64,000 nucleotides of DNA from an uncultured Candidatus Saccharibacteria bacterium. Its GTDB lineage: Bacteria > Patescibacteriota > Saccharimonadia > Saccharimonadales > Saccharimonadaceae. The translations under genes were made by a program, and so were the position numbers. The notes below the pieces were generated by a model that was given only the letters and a program-made list of their open reading frames with translations, was not told the DNA's origin and ran no database searches. Location of the stretch: NCBI GenBank assembly GCA_948945085.1, contig CARBGY010000005.1:1-64000 (forward strand), given 5' to 3'. Of this stretch, positions 16,063 to 23,826 are shown in pieces (position 1 is the stretch's first letter; each line of letters begins with the position of its first letter).

Positions 16063-17916
16063 ATGAAACTAAACAAAATTATTAAAAGGAGCCGCATCGG
16101 GACGTTTGGATGTGCGGGTTTGTTTGGCTTGCTCGCAGCTACTATGCTTTGTCCGATGAGCGCGGATAGTGCGAATGCTGATACGCAAACGTCCTCGAGA
16201 GTGCAGGCAAATGTTCAGTCGATGATTTCGATTGGTCTGCAGCAGGCGGTGGAAATTGATGTAACACCGAAGTCTGGTGGTGTTTTTGGAAAGAACACTG
16301 CGACGATGACAGTAACGACGAATAGCGCGAATGGCTATAGTGTTTCGATGTCGACGACTGGTGATGGTACTTTGAAGAACGTTGATGCGTCAAATACGGC
16401 GAAGATTAATCCGGTGGCGGCTGGCGCATCAGAAAGTTCGTTTGGTGAGAATACTTGGGGTTATGCTTTAGCGAAAAAAGGCGAAGCAGCGTCAACTTAT
16501 AATCCGGTTTCGACAACTGGTCAAGAAGTTTTGAATGTTTCCAAAAGTGATATTACTCCAGATGCAAATGGATATATTAATCCGGTCAGTTATGATCTAA
16601 CTTTTGGTACGCAAGTAGGGACAAACTTACCGGCGGGATCTTATACGAATAATGTATTGATTTCGGCAGTGGCGAATCCGGTAACTGTAACTAACTTGTT
16701 GCAACTTACTTATATGCAGGATATGACTTCGGATATTTGTAAGAATACAGAACTGCACACTGAAAAACAACTGATTGATACGCGTGATGGAAATGCGTAC
16801 TTTGTAGCGAAGCTTCGCGATGGTAATTGTTGGATGGTACAAAACTTAGCTTTGAATTTAACAAGTAATGGTCTTAGTGCGAGTGATTCGGATCTTGAGA
16901 AGGATTGGAACCCAGCGAATTGTAATATGAAGATTACTTTAACGGATCAGGCTGACGGAACGCAGACAAATGCGATTACAACTGGTAGCCAGTATGCTGA
17001 TAATAATGGTGGCACGACGGGTAATTATATGTGTCCGCAGGCTACGGAGACTTCGGTGCCGAAGAAAGTGGCAAGTCCTTTGCAGATTGATACGAGGTCT
17101 TGGAATCTTGGAAAGTATATTTTAATTGACCCTGAGGATGGAACGCTTTGTACTGCTTCTGGCGGTTCTGATCAATACGACTCCGTTTTAACTGGTGGTA
17201 GTCTTTCCTCTTGTGCTCATGTAGGGTTCTTGGATGTGAGTGGTCCGGAGTGGAAACCGACTTTTAAGGCGCAACAGGGAACTTGGAATTATGCAGCGAA
17301 CGAAAATAAGTGGGAAACTACGATTGGTGATAGCGCTAATTCGGTCTTAATTGCGGCAAACACAGAAACGAAAGAGTATGATCCACACTATTTAATTGGC
17401 AATTATTATCAGTTTAATACCGCAACGGCTGGTCGCGGTGGATCGCAGGCGAATACGAACGTCGAGGGTAGTATCTGTCCAAAAGGTTGGAAATTACCTT
17501 TGTCAGGGAACAATACTTCGATTCCGGCGCTCGATAATAATAACAAGAATGGCAGCTTTTATAATATGTTGGCGGGTTATGGCTTGACGAGTAAGGTAAG
17601 TAGTGAAGCAGTAACAGGTGTGAGCGTGGTTCAACCAGCTGGACAAGCAAATGCAACTTATAATGTTGGTGCGGGTGAGTTTAACATTGCAGGCGCACCT
17701 CTTCACTTCGTCCGTAGCGGATGGGAAAGCCCCAATCGTGGCAGCATGCGCAAAGTCGGGTATAATGGTTATTTACGTTCAAGCATTACAACTACATATA
17801 GCAATATAACTACTGCTACAACTTATGAGGCTGGTGTGTATAACACTAGTTTAAATCCCTCTAATGGTTTAGCTGATCGTTTAGCAGGTATCCCCATCCG
17901 CTGTCTAAATGTATAA
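16063..17916 (+). CDS. Secreted FISUMP-family surface protein (expressed cassette locus)
   Basis: 617 residues. An N-terminal signal peptide (basic KLNKIIKRSRIG then a hydrophobic run ending near ADSANAD) is followed by a beta-rich region (about 45-210) and a FISUMP domain (Fibrobacter succinogenes major paralogous family), recognised by DTRDGNAYFVAKLRDGNCWM and by ICPKGWKLPLSGNNT. The C-terminal ~70 residues (HFVRSGWESPNRGS to IPIRCLNV) are a separable module. Its coding DNA is bounded by the 10-base inverted pair AGCGGATGGG / CCCATCCGCT, and its edges are repeated in silent copies at 4.6 and 35.5 kb. There is no membrane anchor. The function is probably binding at the cell surface, by analogy with C-type-lectin-like folds; ligands are unknown. 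AAAAAGGGGA precedes the ATG. Confidence 0.88.
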   Translation: MKLNKIIKRSRIGTFGCAGLFGLLAATMLCPMSADSANADTQTSSRVQANVQSMISIGLQQAVEIDVTPKSGGVFGKNTATMTVTTNSANGYSVSMSTTGDGTLKNVDASNTAKINPVAAGASESSFGENTWGYALAKKGEAASTYNPVSTTGQEVLNVSKSDITPDANGYINPVSYDLTFGTQVGTNLPAGSYTNNVLISAVANPVTVTNLLQLTYMQDMTSDICKNTELHTEKQLIDTRDGNAYFVAKLRDGNCWMVQNLALNLTSNGLSASDSDLEKDWNPANCNMKITLTDQADGTQTNAITTGSQYADNNGGTTGNYMCPQATETSVPKKVASPLQIDTRSWNLGKYILIDPEDGTLCTASGGSDQYDSVLTGGSLSSCAHVGFLDVSGPEWKPTFKAQQGTWNYAANENKWETTIGDSANSVLIAANTETKEYDPHYLIGNYYQFNTATAGRGGSQANTNVEGSICPKGWKLPLSGNNTSIPALDNNNKNGSFYNMLAGYGLTSKVSSEAVTGVSVVQPAGQANATYNVGAGEFNIAGAPLHFVRSGWESPNRGSMRKVGYNGYLRSSITTTYSNITTATTYEAGVYNTSLNPSNGLADRLAGIPIRCLNV

Positions 17917-18012
17917 ATATAATATCTAAGTAAGACAAAAGTAGTTAGGCTAAAACAACCAGTCTTCACTTCGTCTTTGCTCTTGCTCTGAGAGGTCATC
18001 TTCTGGCCTCTC
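17891..18012 (+). repeat. 122-bp repeat, end of FISUMP gene plus 3' flank
   Basis: This segment, covering the last 26 coding bases and the 3' untranslated region with its terminator, is identical base for base to the reverse complement of 35431-35552. It is more conserved than the cassettes it borders. Confidence 0.92.
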
Positions 18013-18016
18013 TTTT
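17991..18016 (+). terminator. Terminator of FISUMP gene
   Basis: AGAGG...CCTCT hairpin followed by CTTTT; shared with the silent cassettes. Confidence 0.65.
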
Positions 18017-18204
18017 GCTATTGATAGGTAATTACTAATATGGATTATGGTGGTTTGGAATGGAGTTGGAAGAAAAAGGTTCGGGGTAGAAATGTAGAAA
18101 TGGAGCAAGGTGGAAATCAAGTGCGCGAAGCGGAACAAGCGCCCAAAGAGGCGCTCTTGTCATAAAGTAGAAAAGATGGTATAAAATTAGGATGTTGGTT
18201 TGGG

Positions 18205-19203
18205 CTAGGTTGAATCACTTTTCAGGCGATCTTGACGAAGCTGATGATTGTATTCACGCGTAGTGAGACGTTCGATTTCAACAATTTGCTCGAGGATTTC
18301 GCAAAGTTCGCGATGATGCATAAGACGAAGATTCTCGATGTTGGCGAGAGAATTACGGATGTTGCGGATATTGATGAGGATATTGAAAAGATTTTGGGCT
18401 TGTGGTGAAGTGGCGGGACAAGCAGTTTGGCTAACTGCGACGGAGAGAACGCTTTGGAGTTGTTGGCGAACGATGCCAGCATGAGGACGTGCGTTGGCGA
18501 AGTTAAGGTAACTCACTAGAGCTTCGTTGGCATCAAAAATGATTTGGCGGACGAGGGTGTCGCGCGCAAGGCTGTCGGAAATGCGTTTACAATTATGGTA
18601 GAGCGATCGGTTCATGGCGAGAAGTAAATTATAGAGTTCCGGGGAAGGGGATTTAGGGATAATGATGGAAGTAATGCGGGCGACGTCTTGGCGGGATTTG
18701 TCGCGAAGTTTGGCGATTTGTTCCTCGCTGTAGGTTTTGGGGAGTTTGTAAAAATGTAATTCAGGAGTGTTAAGGTCGTGATCGGGGAAGATGCCAATTT
18801 CGTGGAGTTGAGCTTCAAGTTGGCTAAGGACTCGGATAGAAATAATCCCTTCGTCGGAACGGGAGTAGTTGTCAGTATCATTCTTAATGTTGTAGCGACG
18901 ATGAATGCGATCGGCGATGGTGAGGGCATAGAATAAGACGGAGCGACCAGCAATTTTTCCAAAATTGTCGGTAGAATCAAAGACGAGGAGATGATGATCG
19001 TTGGTAGCTTCAAATTGCATAGCTTGAGATTTGATGTAGTGTTGGCGCTTTTGTAAAGCTTGGCGGGCGGCATGGATAGAGTTTTTAGTTTCGCTAGAAG
19101 GGGATTGAGTGAGAAGTTGTTGGAGTTCTGTTTCGATTTCGTGCAGATTAAGATTGAGATATTGTTCAAGCAGCGCTGTTTTGGTGGATGGCGTTTTTGT
19201 CAT
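18205..19203 (-). CDS. Hypothetical helical protein
   Basis: 332 residues, cytoplasmic, no membrane segment. It is predicted mostly helical from its Leu/Gln/Glu/Arg pattern (for example LEQYLNLNLHEIETELQQLL). I recognise no catalytic motif or family. A central patch, HHLLVFDSTDNFGKIAGR, is the only segment with a beta-like, possibly ligand-binding character. The gene is on the minus strand, divergent from the small gene at 19369. The shared upstream region contains two TATAAT-like boxes reading toward it. Downstream lies only a short GCGCC hairpin near 18140-18160. Confidence 0.75.
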   Translation of the reverse strand: MTKTPSTKTALLEQYLNLNLHEIETELQQLLTQSPSSETKNSIHAARQALQKRQHYIKSQAMQFEATNDHHLLVFDSTDNFGKIAGRSVLFYALTIADRIHRRYNIKNDTDNYSRSDEGIISIRVLSQLEAQLHEIGIFPDHDLNTPELHFYKLPKTYSEEQIAKLRDKSRQDVARITSIIIPKSPSPELYNLLLAMNRSLYHNCKRISDSLARDTLVRQIIFDANEALVSYLNFANARPHAGIVRQQLQSVLSVAVSQTACPATSPQAQNLFNILINIRNIRNSLANIENLRLMHHRELCEILEQIVEIERLTTREYNHQLRQDRLKSDST

Positions 19204-19368
19204 TAAATACGAAGTTCCAAAGTTATTAATGCTTAAGCATAATTATACTTATTATATCTCAAAAACTAGCAAAAGTCGATATTTACGTTTATGAATAAAA
19301 GAGATAAAGGTACTTTTAAAAGTCGACATTGGAAACCGTTTGTGCTATACTGTAGAAAAGGAGAAAAA

Positions 19369-19665
19369 ATGATTCGGGTAGATGAGGAATTTATGGCGGA
19401 AGTTGGGCTAGCAGAAATGCCGGCCGCAGAGAAGCAGGAGTTTATGAACTATGCGGAGGAAGAACTTGAGGTGCGGGTTGGTCAGCAAATTGGGGCAAGG
19501 ATGACAGATGCGCAGTTGGATGAGTTTGAGCGGATTTTTGATGTAGCCGAGGCGGCGGAATGGTTGGAGAAGAATGTGCCGAATTATCGTGAAATTGTAG
19601 AAAATGTTTTTGGGGCGTTTAAGAAGGAATTGATTGCTGAGCAGGCGAAGATTCTTGGGTATTAG
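19369..19665 (+). CDS. Small DUF5663-like protein
   Basis: 98 residues, acidic and helical. The pattern LAEMPAAEKQEFMNYAEEELEVRVG followed by a C-terminal VPNYREIVENVFGAFKKEL resembles proteins annotated DUF5663 in Saccharibacteria; this is from memory and the role is unknown. A similar layout recurs in the small protein at 38082-38408. The ATG at 19369 is chosen because AAAAGGAG lies 6 bases upstream and TATACT about 19 bases upstream; the open frame runs back to 19291 but would then begin before the promoter. Its stop overlaps the convergent fmt stop by 4 bases. Confidence 0.75.
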   Translation: MIRVDEEFMAEVGLAEMPAAEKQEFMNYAEEELEVRVGQQIGARMTDAQLDEFERIFDVAEAAEWLEKNVPNYREIVENVFGAFKKELIAEQAKILGY

Positions 19666-20528
19666 GTATGAGCGGGGCGGGATTTGCCGTAGCCGTTAAC
19701 GAAGGATTTTGCGTCCATAGGTTTTTTACCTTCAGGCTGAAGACGCTCGATGACAACGAAATTACGATCGGCGCATTTAATCATAAGTGGAGAGCTAGCT
19801 GAACCGTTGATGCCAGCAGCTTCACAGAGGATATCGGTGACGCGAAGGACTTTTGCATCCAGAATGATGCAAGTTTTATCAAAGAAAGTGTGCTTTGGTT
19901 TGGGAAAACCCTGGAAGGCAACGATCTGGCGATAGATTTCGCTAGCTTTATACTTGTCGGGCTGTAAGAATGATTGACTTTTGTTGAGTTTTTCGGTATA
20001 GGTAGCCGTGGTGTTATCTTGAGGAATTGGAGTTGGTAGGTTTTGGAGATGTTCGAGAAGCCACTTGGCACCGGCGGTGGCGAGAGCTTGGTAGATGGCG
20101 GATTTATCGAGAGGGAGGTTTTTGATGGTGGCTTGGTGATAAACTGGGCCGGCATCCATTGCTTTGACAAGTTTCATAATGGAGTAACTAAAATCAGTAT
20201 CGCCCGCAAGGATAGCGGATTCGATAGGGGAAGCACCGCGATATTGAGGAAGAAGAGAAGGATGGAGATTAAGGATACCTGCGGGTTCGAAAAGTTCGAG
20301 GACGTCGGACTTGATAAGAACCCCAAAAGAGGCAAGAATACCATACGCGTCGGGATTTTGTTTTTTAAGTTCAATGACTTGGGAAAGGTCGGATTTTGTG
20401 CGGGCGTGGAAAACCAGGTGAACATGATCCTTGATGGTTGCAAGAGTAGTATCGGCGAGGAGGCCGTTGCCAAAGAAAATAACTTTAGGTTGTGATGTTT
20501 TTTGGGGTTCGGTTTTTGTGTCTAACAT
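19662..20528 (-). CDS. fmt: Methionyl-tRNA formyltransferase
   Basis: 288 residues. Fmt transfers a formyl group from 10-formyl-tetrahydrofolate to Met-tRNA(fMet). The N-terminal Rossmann-like formyltransferase domain shows the hallmark LNLHPSLLPQYRGASPIESA (Asn, His and later Asp catalytic residues, the Asp in KAMDAGPVYHQ). The C-terminal OB-like domain is shortened, so the protein is about 25 residues below the usual 310. It is translated 3 bases after def and probably cotranscribed, so addition and removal of the formyl group are encoded together. Confidence 0.94.
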   Translation of the reverse strand: MLDTKTEPQKTSQPKVIFFGNGLLADTTLATIKDHVHLVFHARTKSDLSQVIELKKQNPDAYGILASFGVLIKSDVLELFEPAGILNLHPSLLPQYRGASPIESAILAGDTDFSYSIMKLVKAMDAGPVYHQATIKNLPLDKSAIYQALATAGAKWLLEHLQNLPTPIPQDNTTATYTEKLNKSQSFLQPDKYKASEIYRQIVAFQGFPKPKHTFFDKTCIILDAKVLRVTDILCEAAGINGSASSPLMIKCADRNFVVIERLQPEGKKPMDAKSFVNGYGKSRPAHT

Positions 20529-20531
20529 AAT

Positions 20532-21113
20532 TTATTCTTCTTCGGGGAAAAGATTAGGGTTATTTTTGATTTCGGTAAGATAATCTTGGACTGGTTCAAG
20601 GTCACCTTTATCATTCATACGATAGAAGGCGGTGGAGTTATCGCGGATATGATCAATAAAAAGAATACCGTTTAGATGATCGATTTCATGCATGAGGGTG
20701 CGAGCGAGAAAGCCTTCGGCTTTTAAGCGAACCTCGCGTCCGTCTTCAAGCATGGCTTTGACTTTGACTTTATAAGGTCGACTGACTAGGCCGTAAATTT
20801 CGGGAACAGAAAGGCAACCTTCGTAATCTTTAACGAGTTTACCTTCGGTGCGGATAACTTCGGGGTTGATTAGGGCAGTAAAAGAATTGTTGGTCTTGTC
20901 ATCTAAATCGTCACGGACGATAATAATACGTTGGTTGATGCCGAGCTGGGGGGCAGCCATAGCGGCAGAAAGTTCGTAAGGGTGTTCTTTTTCCCAAGCT
21001 AGAGAAGAATCAACCATATCTTGAATAATAACACGAGTTTCATCGGTGATTTCGTGGATTTTAGCAGATTTAGCGCGAAGACGAGGATCGGGTGTGGTTA
21101 CTATTTCTTTCAT
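20532..21113 (-). CDS. def: Peptide deformylase
   Basis: 193 residues. It removes the formyl group from nascent proteins using a metal ion. All three family motifs are visible: MAAPQLGINQR (motif 1, with AM in place of the usual GVG-L), EGCLSVPEIYG (motif 2, metal-ligand Cys) and LMHEIDHLNGILF (motif 3, HExxH). TATAAT on the minus strand (21126-21121) ends 7 bases before the ATG, so its mRNA is probably leaderless. It lies between priA and fmt, the same order (priA-def-fmt) as in many Firmicutes. Confidence 0.96.
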   Translation of the reverse strand: MKEIVTTPDPRLRAKSAKIHEITDETRVIIQDMVDSSLAWEKEHPYELSAAMAAPQLGINQRIIIVRDDLDDKTNNSFTALINPEVIRTEGKLVKDYEGCLSVPEIYGLVSRPYKVKVKAMLEDGREVRLKAEGFLARTLMHEIDHLNGILFIDHIRDNSTAFYRMNDKGDLEPVQDYLTEIKNNPNLFPEEE

Positions 21114-21151
21114 GTATATTATTATAGCATATTTTTAGTCTAGGTATAGTA

Positions 21152-23227
21152 TTACAGGAGGGAAGGGGGGTCGAGTTCGATATGGAAACGAGAGAAAGGA
21201 AGTAGAGCTTCGCGAAGAGTTTCGCGAGAAGAAGATTTAATGACAATTTGCCAAGTGTAGCCGCGGTTAGTGCGCTCGTGGAACGAGGGCATAGGGGGAG
21301 AAACTGTAAGTTTGGGGTTTTGAGAAAGAAGGGAATGGGCAGATCGGATTTTAGCGAGGGTGGTTTTTTCGGTTTTATAAGTGATGGAGAGGAGGGCAAG
21401 GTAGGTATAAGGCGGGAGTTGTTGCTGGTGACGTTTTTGGAGGAGGTATTTTGCAAACTCAAGATAATCAGCTTGCAGGGCGGTTTTAATGACGGGGTGT
21501 TCGGGCTGAAAAGTCTGGACGACTACTTCGGCATGATCAAGATGACCGCGACCGACGCGGCCAATGACTTGCGTGAGAAGTTCAAAGGTGCGTTCTTCGG
21601 CGGAAAAATCGGGAAGAGAAAGACCGGCATCGGCTTGAATGATGCCGACGCTAGCGAGGAGAGGAAGATCGAGCCCGCGGGCGAGGGTTTGGGTGCCAAT
21701 GAGGAGGTCAATTTTACCAGTTTTGACTTCTTGATAGAGATTAGCAAGGTTGTCAGAGTTTTTGTTGTCACCATCAAAACGAGCGATTCGAGCTTTTGGA
21801 AAGAGGCGAGTTAGTTCGGATTCAAGAAGTTTAGTGCCAAAACCTTTATGGATGATACCGGGATGATGGCAGTTTGGACAACTTGAGGGGACTTTTTCTT
21901 CGTGACCGCAAATGTGACAGGTTAGTAGATAACCGTCAGCGTGGAGAGTCATGGGAAGATAGCATTCGGGACAGAGGGCTTGCCAGCCACATTCTTCGCA
22001 GATGGTAAGAGGAGAGGAGCCGCGACGATTATGAAAAATGAGAGTTTGATGTTTAGCTTGGAGGTTTTTTTCGATAGTTGTCAAAAGTTGGTTGGAGAAG
22101 TAACGGTTTTTAAGAAAATTGGCGCGTTCTTTAAAATCGACGATAGTTATTTCGGGAGTGATAGCGGTAGATTTGGCTTTTTCGGAAAGTTCGACGAGGG
22201 AATGATGGGTTTTGGCAAGGTGAAAATCGACGATGTTAGGGGTGGCGGTACCTTGAATACAGGGAATATTGAGGGTTTTGGCAATAAAGCTAGCAAGTCG
22301 GATGGCGGAATAACGAGGAGGATTCTCTTGATAATAGGCAGATTCATGAGATTCATCGATCATAATAAGGCCAAGATTAGCGAGTGGGGCAAGGAGGGCG
22401 GAGCGAGGGCCGATAACGACTGACGGTTTTGGGACGTGGGAGCTAGTTTCAGCTAGCAATTTGAGCCAAGTGTTGCGGCGTTCGACCAGGGTTTGGTTAG
22501 AGTGGATGAGGATGACGCGATTGCCGAAAGTTTGTTCGAAGATTTTAACGAGTTGGCTGGTAAGGGCGATTTCGGGAACGAGGAGGATGACGGATTGGTT
22601 GTTTGTGAGCGTTCCTGAGGCCATTTTAAGGTAGATGTTGGTTTTACCGCTACCGGTAACACCTCGAAGGAGACGAGTAGATCCTGGAGTATCCGAAAGG
22701 GTTTGGAGGGCCTGCTGTTGATGTAGGTTGAGTTTAATGTTGGGCTTAGGAGATTCTTTTTCGGACCCGACGTCGTTCATTTTCGTCGTCACGGGACTTG
22801 CATGCCTCTCTCTAGGATTGTTGCCCTGTGGACGGTCCAAAGAAGAACTCATAAACCTATCCTTAACTGAATGAATATTGGTGGCGATCCCGCAAGATTT
22901 CTCGATGGCCTTCGTGCTGGTGCGAGAGGTGAGGCCGGCGGGGAGCAGAAGATTGGCGCAAGCGGGAAGAGGGGAAAGGTAATATTTTGAGAGCCAGAGG
23001 ATGGATTTTAAGAGATGATTTGGGAGGGGGATGGGGTGAATTAATCTGATAATGGATTTTGTTGGAAAATCAACCCGAGGAACTTTCTTGAGAACGATAC
23101 CGGTAATAGTGCGCCTGCCAAGAGGGATAAGCACGAGGTGACCTGGGAGTAGATCATGGTCAAAGGAATAGGTGAGAGCGCCACCGCCCTCACGATAGAC
23201 CTCAGTTGGTATTACCTCGAAAAACAT
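21152..23227 (-). CDS. priA: Primosomal replication-restart helicase PriA
   Basis: 691 residues. PriA recognises stalled forks and reloads the replicative helicase. The N-terminal 3'-DNA-binding domain (about 1-110) is followed by a superfamily 2 helicase core with GVTGSGKT (Walker A) and MIDESHE (Walker B), then the zinc-binding insert with paired cysteines (CEECGW, CPEC, CHICG, CPNC), a C-terminal helicase half with RGLDLP and a QVIGRVGRG motif, and a C-terminal domain. The helicase core looks intact. A low-complexity linker around residues 115-160 is unusual. TATAAT (23239-23234 on the minus strand) ends 6 bases before the ATG, predicting leaderless translation. Other primosome proteins are not in the window. 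Confidence 0.95.
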   Translation of the reverse strand: MFFEVIPTEVYREGGGALTYSFDHDLLPGHLVLIPLGRRTITGIVLKKVPRVDFPTKSIIRLIHPIPLPNHLLKSILWLSKYYLSPLPACANLLLPAGLTSRTSTKAIEKSCGIATNIHSVKDRFMSSSLDRPQGNNPRERHASPVTTKMNDVGSEKESPKPNIKLNLHQQQALQTLSDTPGSTRLLRGVTGSGKTNIYLKMASGTLTNNQSVILLVPEIALTSQLVKIFEQTFGNRVILIHSNQTLVERRNTWLKLLAETSSHVPKPSVVIGPRSALLAPLANLGLIMIDESHESAYYQENPPRYSAIRLASFIAKTLNIPCIQGTATPNIVDFHLAKTHHSLVELSEKAKSTAITPEITIVDFKERANFLKNRYFSNQLLTTIEKNLQAKHQTLIFHNRRGSSPLTICEECGWQALCPECYLPMTLHADGYLLTCHICGHEEKVPSSCPNCHHPGIIHKGFGTKLLESELTRLFPKARIARFDGDNKNSDNLANLYQEVKTGKIDLLIGTQTLARGLDLPLLASVGIIQADAGLSLPDFSAEERTFELLTQVIGRVGRGHLDHAEVVVQTFQPEHPVIKTALQADYLEFAKYLLQKRHQQQLPPYTYLALLSITYKTEKTTLAKIRSAHSLLSQNPKLTVSPPMPSFHERTNRGYTWQIVIKSSSRETLREALLPFSRFHIELDPPSLL

Positions 23228-23350
23228 AATATCATTATAACATAATATTATGGCATGTTTTTGTCAGAGAATTGACTCCTGTTGGATTTGTAAGAATATG
23301 TAGAAAAAGAGATAAATATTGATAAATAGGATTAAAAATCATAAAAAGTA

Positions 23351-23379
23351 TTGATTTTTTGAATATTGTGTGTTATAAT
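23351..23379 (+). promoter_or_regulatory. Promoter of small RNA candidate
   Basis: TTGATT at 23351-23356 and TATAAT at 23374-23379 with a 17-base spacer; predicted transcription start about 23386. Confidence 0.7.
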
Positions 23380-23385
23380 GAAAGT

Positions 23386-23462
23386 ATAGACCAGATGAGT
23401 GTGTTAGTGTTGCATCTGGCAATATTAGGGGGACTGGCATTGCGATGTCTTGCCAGTTTTTT
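23386..23462 (+). ncRNA. Candidate small RNA, two hairpins plus terminator
   Basis: From the predicted start, about 77 nt contain a first hairpin CCAGATG / CATCTGG (23391-23419) and a second hairpin ACTGGCA / TGCCAGT (23433-23457) followed by T6, a classic intrinsic terminator. No open frame with a ribosome site is present. The promoter, size and self-contained terminator fit a small RNA. Alternatively it is an attenuating leader of the winged-helix/recJ operon 65 bases downstream. I recognise no known RNA family. Confidence 0.6.
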
Positions 23463-23526
23463 GTGCTTTTTAACTTGTAAAAATTACAACAAAGAGTATA
23501 ATAGAGGTAGGGAAAAGTGAGGTAAG

Positions 23527-23826
23527 ATGTTAGATATTTTTATTACGTCGAGGGTGAGACGGAAAATTGTGGTAGTTTTTGCGAAATATCCGGATTTTAA
23601 GACGCATGTGCGGGCGCTGTCGAAGCTGATTAAAGAGGATCCGGGGAATATTCAGAGAGAGCTGCAGAGGTTGGAGAAGGGTGGGTTTTTGATTGTGATG
23701 CAGAAGGGAAATACGCGGATTTACCAGATGAATAAACAATTTCCATTACTAAAAGAGTTGCAGAGTATGGTAATCAAGTCGCAGCAGGCATCAAAAACTA
23801 ATAAAGCTGATAAAACGATTGGGTGA
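23527..23826 (+). CDS. Winged-helix transcriptional regulator
   Basis: 99 residues with an ArsR/MarR-like winged helix: helix-turn-helix at about residues 25-55 (THVRALSKLIKEDPGNIQRELQRLEKGG is the region) and a beta-wing FLIVMQKGNTRIYQM. There are no cysteine metal-sensor residues, so the inducer is not a metal in the ArsR manner. The last codons overlap the GTG start of recJ, so the two genes are translationally coupled. Regulation of this operon is a natural guess but not shown. Confidence 0.82.
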   Translation: MLDIFITSRVRRKIVVVFAKYPDFKTHVRALSKLIKEDPGNIQRELQRLEKGGFLIVMQKGNTRIYQMNKQFPLLKELQSMVIKSQQASKTNKADKTIG

